Of a DNA stretch of 34,854 nucleotides, positions 8,901 to 15,894 are shown in pieces. The DNA is from Helicobacter muridarum (lineage in GTDB: Bacteria > Campylobacterota > Campylobacteria > Campylobacterales > Helicobacteraceae), in contig NZ_JRPD02000023.1 of NCBI RefSeq assembly GCF_000765805.2, positions 1-34,854 of the forward strand, in the 5' to 3' direction. Both the position numbers and the translations under genes were made by a program. Under the pieces are notes generated by a model. The model did not search any database. It had not been told where the DNA came from and saw only the letters and a list, made by a program, of their open reading frames with translations. Numbering within the stretch: position 1 is the first letter of the stretch; each line of letters begins with the position of its first letter.

Positions 8901-11488
8901 TGAAAGTAACACATGTCTTTGATAATGACAAAGGCAAAGTGTTATTTGCAACAGGCACACCTATTACAAACTTTATAAGCGATGTATATGTCTTGCAAAG
9001 ATTCCTAAGTCCAAAAGGTTTAGAATCTGCAGGGATTGAACACTTTGATGAATGGTGTAAGCAGTTTGCAGGGGCAGCAAGTGAGTTTGAGCTAAAGGCA
9101 ACAGGCGATTATAAACTCACAACAAGGCTAAGAGATTTTACAAACTTACCAGAGCTAAAAAATCAATATCTACAATTTGCTGATGTCGTTACAAAAGATG
9201 ATATGAAAAAGGCAGCAGAAAAGCAAGGTATAAAGAATCTTGAGCCAGAGATTGAGCGCATTAATGTAGTCATTGATAAGAATTCACATCAAGCTGAATT
9301 TATGGAATTAATAAAGAAGCGAGCAGAAAAGATAGAGCAAAACAAAAGAGCTTCAATGGAAAAAGGAAGCGATAATATGCTAAAAATTATCTCTGATTCT
9401 AATAAAGCAAGCCTAGATATGCGTTTAATTGATAGAAGCTTGGAGAGAGATTCTAATGGTAAAATCGCACAATCTGCAAATAATATCTATCAGAATTATA
9501 AACAATATGACAATGTGAAAGGCACGCAATTAGTCTTTTTAGATACTTCAGTGCCAAAGAAAAAGGTAAGTCCGAAAAAGATAGAAAAGCTAGGAAAAGA
9601 GTTAAAGAATCTTCAAAAAAGAATAGATGAATTGGAGGAATTAGGCGACTTTGAAAAGGTAGAAAATCTTAGTAAGAAAAAAGAGGATTTAGAGATACAG
9701 ATAGAGCAGTATAAAGATGGCTTTAGTGTGTATGATGATTTAAAAGAAGTCTTAATTGAAAAAGGCATAAAAGAGAATGAGATAGCCTTCATACATGATT
9801 ATCAAGCGGAGGGTAACTCTAAATGGAGTAAGAATGTCTTAAGAGAAAAGATAAATAGCGGTGAAATTAGAGTATTAATCGGTAGCACAGGTAAAATGGG
9901 AGCTGGAAGTAACTTCCAAGAGCGATTAGTCGCATTACACCATTTAGATTTAAATTGGACACCAGCCAATATGGAACAAAGAGAGGGTAGAATCATTAGA
10001 CAAGGAAATAGGCTAATAGATGAGATACCAAACTTTAAAGCTAAAATCTATACCTATGTAACAAAAGAGATGAGTGATGCTTTAATGCTTCAAACCTTAG
10101 AGCAAAAGCAAAAGATTATAAAGCAGATTCAAGACCCAAATCTAAAAGCAAGGTTTGTAGAGGATACTAGCGAAGATAATTTGCATGGCAGGCTTAAGGC
10201 TATGGCAAGCCCAAATGCAGAACAGCATTTAGAGTTTATGGGCTTACAAAAAGAGCTAGATTTGCTAAATAATACTATTGCAACAAGCAAAAACATTGTA
10301 GCAAATAACACAAGAAAGATAAAAGAAGCACAAGATTTTTTAGCACGCAACAGCCAAAAGCTAGAGTATCTAAAAGAGTTTATAAAGGACACAAAAGATA
10401 ATGATACTTTAAGCATTAATGCTAAAACATGGAATCTAAAAGAGGATAAAAAGGCAAAAAAAGACACAAAAGAGAATGATAAGCAAAAGACTAAAAGCAA
10501 AGAAAAAGAAAATGATGTTATAAATCAAGCTTTAGCTGAAGTCATGAAAGACTTTGCAAGAAATCCTGACAAAATGCAAATAATAGGCACATATAAAGGC
10601 AAAAATCTAATGGCTTATAAGGCTAGCAGTGGTGTAGAAATGCTTTTAGGCGATGATTTAAAAAACTCATTCCCATTAAATAAGATTGATTTAAAACAAG
10701 CATATTATGATGAGCTAAACTATCTAACAAGGCTAAATAATGGCTACACTAGGCTTATAAAAGGCGATTATGCTAGCGTTTTAGAAGGACAAATCTATGA
10801 AAAAGAAACACAAATAGCAAAATCCAAAAAAGCCTTAGAGAGAGAAAAAGGCAATGATTTAAGCCAAACACAAAAGCTTTTAGAAGAAAGAGCGTATAGG
10901 CAAAAAGAGTTAGCAATCTTTTTAGGCATGGGAGAGCAAAAAGACCATGAATTTATGGAAGCAGTCTTAGGCGAGTATTATAAGAAAATCATACATGATA
11001 AGATTAATGCTGAAAAAGAGGGATTAGATATAGAATCTAATAAAGAAGCAAAAAATGTAAAAGAAACACAAGCAGATATTCATAAGCATAGGCAAGAAAC
11101 AAAAGAGGCTTTAGAGACATTATTAAATAAGGATATTATAAATAACAAAACAGGATTAAAAGCACAAGTTTCTAGCAAGTCTTTAGCAAAAATGTTAAGC
11201 ACAACAGCTATAAATAAGAGTGTAGCTAATGGCTTTAGCGAGTTAGAACACATACAAGCAGTGCAAAATATACAGAAGCTTTATGAGAATGCTACCCTAA
11301 AGGAAACCACAAAAGACAAAAGCGGTGCTAATAACTTGCTTATACATAGATTTAATTCACCATTTAATGATAATAATGTGTTGATTACGATTAAGGAAAC
11401 TACTTTGGGTAAAACAAAGGGAAATAAAATTTATAGTGTTGAATTAGAGCTTATCGAACAATCCGCCCCAACGCATAGCACGACATAG
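5903..11488 (+). CDS. OrfQ-like N6-adenine methylase / SNF2-type helicase
   Basis: 1861 residues. The N-terminal third is an adenine-N6 DNA methylase: SAM-binding LEPSVGVGRF near residue 103 and catalytic NPPY (VIGNPPYGNF) near 165. The centre is a superfamily 2 helicase: Walker A in LLAHDVGTGKS near 800-811, DEAH in MFDEAHYLKN near 965, ATGTPITN near 1015 and motif VI REGRIIRQGN near 1362. The C-terminus is charged and coiled-coil-like. This architecture is that of OrfQ of Helicobacter integrative elements and of giant methylase-helicases on phages and conjugative elements, where an anti-restriction role has been suggested. The ATG has no ribosome binding site and lies 48 nt after the TAA of the upstream frame, in the same frame. 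I therefore think it was once joined to 857-5854. A terminator-like hairpin overlaps its end. Confidence 0.85.
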   Translation: MDSLKLLKDILENPRVLNDSEKEILSNFRGFGKASNELFKNIKEKGEAYRELESLLNSLSEHLGEKITPLDMLKRASDAFYTPMPIIREMVSLAQSFGLKEGHYVLEPSVGVGRFLSELSNKGLNIHGIEIDSISAKLASLIYPNVKINKSGFEKSKYAINDFYDLVIGNPPYGNFIIKDSNFRATAHNYFMKKGIDNLAENGISIQIVTHNFMDAKDKLTRAKIAENAAFMGGVRLPNTAFKDAKVTTDILVFRKAGKGEKLDNSWIETTDFNGMQVSKYFLDNPQNVLGNMQVGKGQFGDVIEVVNKDFDINSLKLQEYIKHDNLALTTHKSNRESLLQEVEEANKAKEFIGENSPLVLKDNEIYRHGNIINVEAELKELTDWSESTITQRAKALKDMLPDINNVRETLSKLQNAEREGLEYETIEALRKDLNTQYQKLVGKNSSFYNKNGAISQKFKAYEMLDDESFELFALEKKAIVNNDKVVGAIKSDIFTKRVNYPYIAPQSANNLNEAVAITLNETGSYNYGRIAELLGKDIKSVKKELLDNKIHYLDNNGEHIEKEAFLSGDVKTRLESFHDENGLPKFSEDESIRKYQEIAYNDLKNVIPDDIELPLVNIPLGANWLDKNITDSFLRDVLESNIETSYIHGVGWNFKYDKGITTGRDLTIATSDKFREQTGISTIDGAYYLEDMFNNKTLKVQKTIFSKEKPNAVTYTDPIASQSLESMKKQLSAEFKNFILENESFTDIAQKQYNDTFNRIVQRKYDGSHIQLIGKNADISMREHQNNAIFRFLQENSTLLAHDVGTGKSYTMVASSIEAKRIGIIKKPMIVVPNNVAPQLAAEARRLYPNAKIQLVQAVSKKDKNKQLARIKNNDNDITITTYTAFTNMNISPSYFERYIQNELKYIDKIIEKLAKDPNTPKRVMNAALNKRDKLKEKLENYIQEIENEKQNLFFDDLGIDSLMFDEAHYLKNLPIQTAQRNVRGIGAANSQRALDAMMKVTHVFDNDKGKVLFATGTPITNFISDVYVLQRFLSPKGLESAGIEHFDEWCKQFAGAASEFELKATGDYKLTTRLRDFTNLPELKNQYLQFADVVTKDDMKKAAEKQGIKNLEPEIERINVVIDKNSHQAEFMELIKKRAEKIEQNKRASMEKGSDNMLKIISDSNKASLDMRLIDRSLERDSNGKIAQSANNIYQNYKQYDNVKGTQLVFLDTSVPKKKVSPKKIEKLGKELKNLQKRIDELEELGDFEKVENLSKKKEDLEIQIEQYKDGFSVYDDLKEVLIEKGIKENEIAFIHDYQAEGNSKWSKNVLREKINSGEIRVLIGSTGKMGAGSNFQERLVALHHLDLNWTPANMEQREGRIIRQGNRLIDEIPNFKAKIYTYVTKEMSDALMLQTLEQKQKIIKQIQDPNLKARFVEDTSEDNLHGRLKAMASPNAEQHLEFMGLQKELDLLNNTIATSKNIVANNTRKIKEAQDFLARNSQKLEYLKEFIKDTKDNDTLSINAKTWNLKEDKKAKKDTKENDKQKTKSKEKENDVINQALAEVMKDFARNPDKMQIIGTYKGKNLMAYKASSGVEMLLGDDLKNSFPLNKIDLKQAYYDELNYLTRLNNGYTRLIKGDYASVLEGQIYEKETQIAKSKKALEREKGNDLSQTQKLLEERAYRQKELAIFLGMGEQKDHEFMEAVLGEYYKKIIHDKINAEKEGLDIESNKEAKNVKETQADIHKHRQETKEALETLLNKDIINNKTGLKAQVSSKSLAKMLSTTAINKSVANGFSELEHIQAVQNIQKLYENATLKETTKDKSGANNLLIHRFNSPFNDNNVLITIKETTLGKTKGNKIYSVELELIEQSAPTHSTT

Positions 11489-11505
11489 CTAAGGGCGGAA
11501 TTTTT
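11462..11505 (+). terminator. Possible terminator after methylase-helicase
   Basis: TCCGCCC (11462-11468) pairs perfectly with GGGCGGA (11493-11499), followed by ATTTTT. It is the most GC-rich stem in this AT-rich area. The loop is long (24 nt) and the left arm lies inside the last codons of the gene, so confidence is moderate. Confidence 0.5.
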
Positions 11506-11554
11506 ACATATTTCTAGCTAACGAGTCCCGTGCAGTTCGTTAGATATGTAAAAA
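11501..11554. repeat. Long two-part hairpin between orfQ-like gene and small-protein cassette
   Basis: TTTTTACATAT (11501-11511) is the perfect complement of ATATGTAAAAA (11544-11554). Inside it CTAACGA (11518-11524) pairs with TCGTTAG (11537-11543), leaving a GC-richer 12-nt loop. The only asymmetry is a 6-nt bulge. It could be a bidirectional terminator, a structured RNA or a recombination site. Confidence 0.6.
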
Positions 11555-11571
11555 CTTAGTTTCATCATACC

Positions 11572-11608
11572 ACAGAATCTATAACAAATAAGAAAGGATA
11601 AACATGGA
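11572..11608 (+). repeat. Leader repeat, copy 1
   Basis: 37 bp identical to 12052-12088, ending at the start codon of the following small gene (acagaatctataacaaat ... aaggataaacATGGA). It contains AAAGGA as ribosome binding site. A shorter relative (gaggataaacATGGA) precedes 12300. Confidence 0.85.
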
Positions 11609-11846
11609 AGCATATATACCAATAATTGGATTGATAGGACTATTTGTAATATTATGCCTAATAAAGCACATAATAGGTATGCAGAAATCAACACCATATC
11701 CAGATAGATACCTATGTGATATGTATGAGATAAAAAGGTTAAAACATGACATACAAATGCTAAAAGATGAAATAAAAAGGCTAAAACAAGAAAGAATAGA
11801 AAAAGATGAGATTCTACAAGCAATCAAAAGCTTAAAAGAAAAGTAG
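11604..11846 (+). CDS. Small single-pass membrane protein with coiled-coil tail (copy 1)
   Basis: 80 residues. One hydrophobic segment (about residues 5-22, IIGLIGLFVILCLIKHII) is followed by a short linker with PYPDRYLCDMYE and a Lys/Glu/Leu-rich heptad region to the end, typical of a coiled coil. AAAGGA lies 7 nt before the ATG. It is a close paralogue of 12300-12521 but has about seven extra residues in the coiled coil. I do not recognise the family. The layout resembles small phage or conjugation membrane proteins, but this is only shape. Confidence 0.75.
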   Translation: MEAYIPIIGLIGLFVILCLIKHIIGMQKSTPYPDRYLCDMYEIKRLKHDIQMLKDEIKRLKQERIEKDEILQAIKSLKEK

Positions 11847-11931
11847 ATTTTAAAACATATTATGCTGATGAAAGTGGAAGTAGAATGAATGAACTTGTTA
11901 ATGAAATGGAAATTCTGTATAAGAAAGAGAA
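11847..11931 (+). pseudogene. Short remnant of a C-terminus
   Basis: Reading in the frame shifted from the preceding gene gives VDFKTYYADESGSR then MNELVNEMEILYKKEN and a TAA near 11932. The peptide looks natural but has no start with a ribosome binding site. It may be the tail of a lost gene or an alternative C-terminus of the preceding protein after a frameshift. Confidence 0.25.
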
Positions 11932-12037
11932 CTAAAAGGTCGCAGACCTAGCTAACAACTACACACTAGCTGGATTCGCTTACTCTAAGCCCCATAAGTT
12001 GAGTAGGGTTGAATGCCTAGCAGCCAAAACCTTTTAG
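11932..12037 (+). ncRNA. Candidate structured RNA
   Basis: CTAAAAGGT (11932-11940) pairs perfectly with ACCTTTTAG (12029-12037), closing a 106-nt domain. Inside, CC-AGCTA/TAGCT-GG (11947-11954 with 11967-11973, one bulged T) and TACTC/GAGTA (11981-11985 with 12001-12005) form two further stems. CAGAC (11943-11947) could also pair outside with GTCTG (12037-12041). The domain is more GC-rich than its surroundings and sits just before leader repeat copy 2. It is not a tRNA. A cis-acting leader or small RNA is possible; I do not recognise a known family. Confidence 0.35.
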
Positions 12038-12051
12038 TCTGTAATTCTACT

Positions 12052-12088
12052 ACAGAATCTATAACAAATAAGAAAGGATAAACATGGA
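12052..12088 (+). repeat. Leader repeat, copy 2
   Basis: Identical over 37 bp to 11572-11608, placed 480 bp further on and again ending at an ATG with AAAGGA in front. The two copies drive different proteins, so the leader moved or was kept independently of the coding part. Confidence 0.85.
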
Positions 12089-12263
12089 CGCTTTAGATAC
12101 TGAAAAAATGTTAGAAAAAATACAAGAAAATCTAAGAAAGCATTTAGAAAAGCTTTTAAAAAATAAGGAATACGAGGGCTTAAAAATTGATGATATATAC
12201 ACTGATTATTGGAATGATGAGTGTATGTATGTAGGTATTGAGCTTGTAAGAGAGGGCAAGTAA
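12084..12263 (+). CDS. Small acidic/basic hypothetical protein, 59 aa
   Basis: Starts MDALDTEKMLEKIQENLRKH and ends YVGIELVREGK. The N-terminal half is a charged helix, the C-terminal half has a YWNDECMYVGIEL segment that could form strands. No membrane segment, no known family. AAAGGATAAAC-ATG is a good translation start shared with the gene at 11604. It lies 36 nt before the next small gene and is likely cotranscribed with it. Confidence 0.6.
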   Translation: MDALDTEKMLEKIQENLRKHLEKLLKNKEYEGLKIDDIYTDYWNDECMYVGIELVREGK

Positions 12264-12299
12264 AAAGATGACTTTAAGCAATACAAAGAGAGGATAAAC

Positions 12300-12521
12300 A
12301 TGGAAACATACACAGCAATAATTGGATTGATAGGACTATTTGTAATATTATGCCTAATAAAATACATAATAGGTATGGAGAAATCAACACCATATCCAGA
12401 TAGATACCTATGTGATATGTATGAGATACAAAGACTAAAAGATGAAATAAAAAGGCTAAAACAAGAAGCCATAGAAAAAGAGGAGATTCTAAAAGAAATA
12501 AAAAGCTTAAAAGAAAAGTAA
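12300..12521 (+). CDS. Small single-pass membrane protein with coiled-coil tail (copy 2)
   Basis: 73 residues. Same layout as 11604-11846: hydrophobic segment IIGLIGLFVILCLIKYII, linker STPYPDRYLCDMYEI, and a KE-rich coiled coil. DNA identity with copy 1 is very high over the first 50 codons, so the duplication is recent. GAGAGGATAAAC precedes the ATG. It ends 4 nt before the next gene, so the two are likely translated together. Function unknown. Confidence 0.75.
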   Translation: METYTAIIGLIGLFVILCLIKYIIGMEKSTPYPDRYLCDMYEIQRLKDEIKRLKQEAIEKEEILKEIKSLKEK

Positions 12522-12525
12522 AAAC

Positions 12526-12873
12526 ATGCAAGTTAATTGGGATTATGTAACTTTGATATTAACAGGCTTTATTATGCTAGTTGTGATGTATCTAGTTTAT
12601 AGCTTCTTTGCATTTTTAGCAGAATTTGTGCTTAATTTGCATAAATATTATTCTCTTAAGGTTAAGCATTTTGAAAAAGAACAAAAGCAAACAATAGTTA
12701 ATAAAAGCAATATGAGCTATAAAGAATTAAAAGACTTAAACAATGTAATTTCTGCAATATTGCAATTTAGCGATAAGAGATATTATGTAACTAAAGTAGA
12801 AGCAGATCTAAAGAGTAATAATGAAGTCTTTATATCTATAACACTAAAGGATAACCATGATAGAAACAGATAA
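12526..12873 (+). CDS. Membrane-anchored hypothetical protein, 115 aa
   Basis: Residues about 7-36 form one long hydrophobic stretch (VTLILTGFIMLVVMYLVYSF and on), followed by a soluble domain with KELKDLNNVISAILQF and a final strand-rich part (EVFISITLKD). It starts 4 nt after the previous stop and overlaps the next gene by 17 nt, so it is part of one transcriptional unit with the small membrane proteins and the PKD protein. I do not recognise the family. Confidence 0.7.
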   Translation: MQVNWDYVTLILTGFIMLVVMYLVYSFFAFLAEFVLNLHKYYSLKVKHFEKEQKQTIVNKSNMSYKELKDLNNVISAILQFSDKRYYVTKVEADLKSNNEVFISITLKDNHDRNR

Positions 12874-13783
12874 CCTAACATTGAAAAAGTTTCAAGAAAA
12901 CTTTGACTTTATAGAAGCTAAAATGAAAGATAGTCAAATCTATAAAGACGCATTAGAGAGCTTTACAAAATATATGCCCTCTCACTCTTTTACAGACGAC
13001 CAAAAGGCTTTAGCTTATAGTGATTTTATGGCTAAAACATTCTTAGGAGTGTTTAATACAGCCGTGCAAACTGCTTTAACAATAGACCAAAATGAAATAG
13101 CTACAAGAGATGCACAAAATCAAAGCGCATTAGGGATTTTAGGTAAGAAAAAAGAAGTAGCAATGCTAGCTAATCAAGTAAAAGAAAGTTTCTTTAAGAT
13201 ACAAGCTAGCAAAATGCAAACCGCACAACTTCAAGCCCAAGCCTTGCAAGATAAAATCAAAGCTGAAGTCCTTCATAAAAGTGCAAATGATAACGCTCAA
13301 ATTAATAAGGCTAACTGCATGGTAAGCTATCAAAATGTCCTATCTAATGCAAATAAACCAGATCTATTAAAAAGCTATGATATGCAAAAAACAACAGTTG
13401 ATGCGCTAAAAGCTATTGGTGAAGCAGCAATTAGTGATTATACAGATGAGTGGAAAAGGGTTAAGATTCCAGACTATAACACAGACTTTGATACTACAAT
13501 CATAGAGATTTATGTAACTAAAAGCATTATAGCAATCAATGAAGTAATAAGCTTTCATATTGTAACTTCCATTGAGTTAGTAGAAGCAGAATGGGATTTT
13601 GGCGATGGACAGACTAGCACACAAAAGGATAATATACTAAAATCTTATAGTAAAAGTGGCTCATATAATGTAATGCTAAAGGCTTTAGTAAGCGTTCAAA
13701 ATGAAGAGTATGAAAACGATAAAACACAAGAGAAATTCCTAATAAAAGAGTATTTTAGAAACTTAGAAGTGCTTGTGTGTTAG
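12857..13783 (+). CDS. PKD-domain protein of mobile element
   Basis: 308 residues. The first 200 are Ala/Gln/Lys-rich and helical, with a long predicted coiled coil (AMLANQVKESFFKIQASKMQ and on). The C-terminal 100 residues hold a PKD-type Ig-like fold, recognised by EAEWDFGDGQTST followed by YSKSGSYNVMLKALV. No signal peptide is visible, which is unusual for a PKD protein and points to a phage-structural or element-specific role, not a secreted enzyme. AAGGATAACC before the ATG is a good ribosome binding site inside the end of the upstream gene. A terminator follows at 13874-13904. The phage-structure idea is inference. Confidence 0.7.
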   Translation: MIETDNLTLKKFQENFDFIEAKMKDSQIYKDALESFTKYMPSHSFTDDQKALAYSDFMAKTFLGVFNTAVQTALTIDQNEIATRDAQNQSALGILGKKKEVAMLANQVKESFFKIQASKMQTAQLQAQALQDKIKAEVLHKSANDNAQINKANCMVSYQNVLSNANKPDLLKSYDMQKTTVDALKAIGEAAISDYTDEWKRVKIPDYNTDFDTTIIEIYVTKSIIAINEVISFHIVTSIELVEAEWDFGDGQTSTQKDNILKSYSKSGSYNVMLKALVSVQNEEYENDKTQEKFLIKEYFRNLEVLVC

Positions 13784-13873
13784 GGAGCTTTGTTGTATTT
13801 GATTAGAAATAAGTTTATAAGTGAGAAACTTGTAGCAATTATAATATTTATTTACAAGTGGTTTTAAGTCTAA

Positions 13874-13904
13874 GCCCCAGCTCAAAAGCGGGGCAAAGCT
13901 TTTT
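13874..13904 (+). terminator. Rho-independent terminator after PKD gene
   Basis: GCCCC (13874-13878) pairs with GGGGC (13890-13894), extended inside by GCT/AGC, loop CAAA, followed after AAAGC by TTTTT. It would end the small-protein/PKD operon. Confidence 0.7.
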
Positions 13905-13937
13905 GCGTTGCTTATTCTACCATATAGGAGTTTTAAT

Positions 13938-14018
13938 ATGATCTTTTTTGTTATAGCTTTATTAGGATATTATATATTTGACTTAAACAAGCGAGTGAGA
14001 GAGCTTGAAAAAAGTTAA
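13938..14018 (+). CDS. Micro membrane protein, 26 aa
   Basis: Starts MIFFVIALLGYYIFDLN and ends RVRELEKS: one transmembrane helix with a very short charged heptad. TAGGAG lies 8 nt before the ATG. It has the layout of the 73- and 80-residue proteins upstream, in miniature. It starts 33 nt after the terminator. Size alone keeps the confidence moderate. Confidence 0.5.
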   Translation: MIFFVIALLGYYIFDLNKRVRELEKS

Positions 14019-14028
14019 AGGATTAATA

Positions 14029-14241
14029 TGCAAACTTGTTAACAATAGCAAAAGAGTTAGGTATAACTTACAAAGAGTTGTGAGAAGCGATAGGTTATAG
14101 CGAGAGTGCAATAAATGGAGCAGCACGCAAGGATAGTGTTAGTGAGCCATTAAAAAAGGCTATTGAGCTTTTTTGGAAAATCTTAAGTTAAAAGATGAGC
14201 TAAAGGACCTTCACACTTTAAAGGCTATTTTAAATAAATAA
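14029..14241 (+). pseudogene. Decayed small HTH protein
   Basis: Across frames it reads LTIAKELGITYKEL, then a TGA, then EAIGYSESAINGAARKDSVS and PLKKAIELF, and after another shift ENLKLKDELKDLHTLKAILNK. This is a small DNA-binding helix-turn-helix protein broken by at least one nonsense codon and two frameshifts. It lies just after the 26-aa gene. Confidence 0.55.
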
Positions 14242-14258
14242 AATCACGCTAGAGCTAG

Positions 14259-14366
14259 TATTTAAAAGAAGTAGCAAGGAATGAATTGGAAGAAGTGAAT
14301 TTAGAAGCCATTAATAAAGATAAAAAGATATACGAAATAGGCAATTTTACTTATGAAAGAGCATAG
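14259..14366 (+). pseudogene. Short C-terminal coding remnant
   Basis: Reads LKEVARNELEEVNLEAINK then DKKIYEIGNFTYERA and TAG. No start codon with a ribosome binding site. It overlaps the tail of the minus-strand frame at 14301-15254, whose end is itself not natural protein. Probably the end of a lost element gene. Confidence 0.3.
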
Positions 14367-15254
14367 AATGAAGATTTGATAATCTTGAGTTAATCCCTGC
14401 CACCTTGTCATGCCTGCCAATAAGTCATGTTGAATAACTCCACTTGTGTTATGTCTAAGCAAAGCCGAGTAATGCGTAGCCGAGTGATGCGTAGCCGAAG
14501 AATCTTTTACCTTGTCGTTTTCTACTTTGTTGTCATTCTGAAGGCGGGCACCAGAAGTTTCTATTATTGTATTATTACGAACACTCCCCTTGTCATGCTC
14601 CGCCTTTACTCTGTCATGTTGAGCCATAGGCGAGTCCTGCGTAGCCGAAACATCTATTACTTTATCATTAAAAGAATTGTTATTTATGGCAATCTCATTA
14701 TTACACTCATTATTTGCAAAATCCACACTTTTAGCTACACTAGCAGTAGCCAAAAGACTAGATTCTGATACTTTGTTGGATATTGCCTTGCTAGATTCTG
14801 TGCCTGTATTGATAGATTCTTTGTGATGTAGCACATTATGATGTTGAGCCACCGCCTTATCATTGCTTTGAGGGCTAAGAATCTCATTATCGCATTCATC
14901 GCTCCCTGCATTCTTAAGGCTAATCTCCCCATTAGCCTTATATGCATTTATAAAAGCCTCTACTTCTTTACTTATAGCCTTAATATTGTATTTATCCTCT
15001 TTTTTGTATATCTTTACAATAGTTTCTATTCTTTGGTTATATATAAACGCTTCTGCTTCTATTTCGCTATTAAATGGCTCACTCCAAATGCGCAATACTT
15101 TGCCGCCACGACCTATGCCGTTTGTGTAGGTGAATACAAAATATTTATTATCTATTTGGATAATATTTTTATGGCTTGAACTTGCTTTTAAAATTTTCTT
15201 ATTAATAGCCTGAATGCTTATATGATACATCTTTCCCAATTCTCTTGTTGTCAT
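14301..15254 (-). pseudogene. Truncated Mu-type transposase/DNA-binding N-terminus
   Basis: 317 codons. Only the first 130 or so look like a conserved protein: an HTH segment (TTRELGKMYHISIQAINKKI) and YTNGIGRGGKVLRIW, which recall the N-terminal DNA-binding domain of Mu-like transposases. No DDE catalytic domain follows. The later part is Ser/Asn/His-rich and from about residue 205 consists largely of translated dispersed repeats (SATQDSPMAQHD, SATHHSATHYSALL), so the reading frame runs through repeat DNA. It is divergent from the XRE repressor at 15529, the arrangement expected at the control region of a Mu-like prophage. Family assignment is tentative. Confidence 0.5.
14464..14504 (+). repeat. 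15-bp tandem repeat within dispersed-repeat cluster
   Basis: Two and a half units of gccgagtaatgcgta (second unit gccgagtgatgcgta, then gccgaagaatc). The surroundings to about 14665 contain further scrambled pieces of the same family (gcgtagccgaa, ttgtcatgct). This explains the low-complexity tail of the minus-strand frame. Confidence 0.7.
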
Positions 15255-15444
15255 CTTATGAATCCGTCCTCTCTAAGAGCTTTTTCGTATCTAGGCATAT
15301 CTGTTTTTGGGTATTTACATATAAAAAATCTTAATGTTGAGTAGTTCAGATTTTTTTGATACTATATGTTTTAATAGTCCCATATCTCTTTTTTATTTGA
15401 CTGCTTATATTTTTTTTCATTAATACCCCTTATTTTGCATATAA

Positions 15445-15456
15445 TGTTATATAACA
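15445..15456. promoter_or_regulatory. Palindromic operator candidate 1
   Basis: TGTTATATAACA is a perfect 12-bp palindrome in the gap between the divergent transposase-like and XRE genes. It lies about 27 bp from a larger palindrome and is a likely regulator binding site. Confidence 0.45.
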
Positions 15457-15482
15457 ACACAAATTGCAAACTACATTGTCTG

Positions 15483-15502
15483 TTTGGATAATATTATCCA
15501 AA
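15483..15502. promoter_or_regulatory. 20-bp perfect palindrome, likely XRE operator
   Basis: TTTGGATAATATTATCCAAA is a perfect palindrome ending 2 bp before the -10-like TATAAT (15505-15510) of the XRE gene. A repressor bound here would block RNA polymerase, which fits autoregulation and control of the divergent gene. Confidence 0.65.
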
Positions 15503-15504
15503 TA

Positions 15505-15510
15505 TATAAT
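15505..15510 (+). promoter_or_regulatory. Putative -10 box of XRE gene
   Basis: TATAAT 18 nt before the ATG at 15529, immediately after the 20-bp palindrome. Confidence 0.5.
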
Positions 15511-15528
15511 TTATGTCAAGGTAATTTT

Positions 15529-15894
15529 ATGAAAATAGATAACAAATTAAGGGAAATAAGAGATTCGTTAGGGATTAAGCAAAATCAATTTGCTCATGAC
15601 CTTGATATCCCACTCCAAACATATATTAGATATGAACACAATAAAAGGGAGGTTCCAAGCGGTGTTATGAAAAAAATTTCAGATAAGTATGGTGTTGATT
15701 TTAATGCATTTTATAATGGTGTGATTGAAGGCAATAATAACATTCAAGTCGTTGGTTGTAACAATAAGATTCCAAATGCCAAAGATGATGAGCTGGAAGA
15801 AATATTCCAACTGATTAAAGATTATGCACCACCAAAGATGATTAAGGACATTAAAGAAAAGCTCTTAAAGATAAAGGACAGTTATGGCGATTAA
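15529..15894 (+). CDS. XRE-family phage-type repressor
   Basis: 121 residues. Residues 1-55 are a classic XRE helix-turn-helix (LREIRDSLGIKQNQFAHDLD, then IPLQTYIRYEHNKREVP). A linker contains GVIEGNNNIQVVGCNNK, and the C-terminal third is a charged helical segment (IFQLIKDYAPPKMIKDIKEK), probably for dimerisation. I chose the ATG at 15529 because AAGG lies 9 nt upstream and the HTH begins there; a longer frame from 15484 would run through the operator. It overlaps the next gene by 11 nt. It likely represses its own promoter and the divergent gene through the palindromes at 15445-15502. Confidence 0.82.
   Translation: MKIDNKLREIRDSLGIKQNQFAHDLDIPLQTYIRYEHNKREVPSGVMKKISDKYGVDFNAFYNGVIEGNNNIQVVGCNNKIPNAKDDELEEIFQLIKDYAPPKMIKDIKEKLLKIKDSYGD

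Noticed and set aside
11932-12037. Possible tRNA or tmRNA
   Set aside because: The fold has a closing stem and arms, but no 7-bp acceptor, no TTCGA T-loop and no CCA-type end.
14427-15179. Plus-strand frames of 113 codons opposite the transposase-like gene
   Set aside because: Low-complexity and hydrophobic shadows; the minus-strand frame has the recognisable HTH domain.
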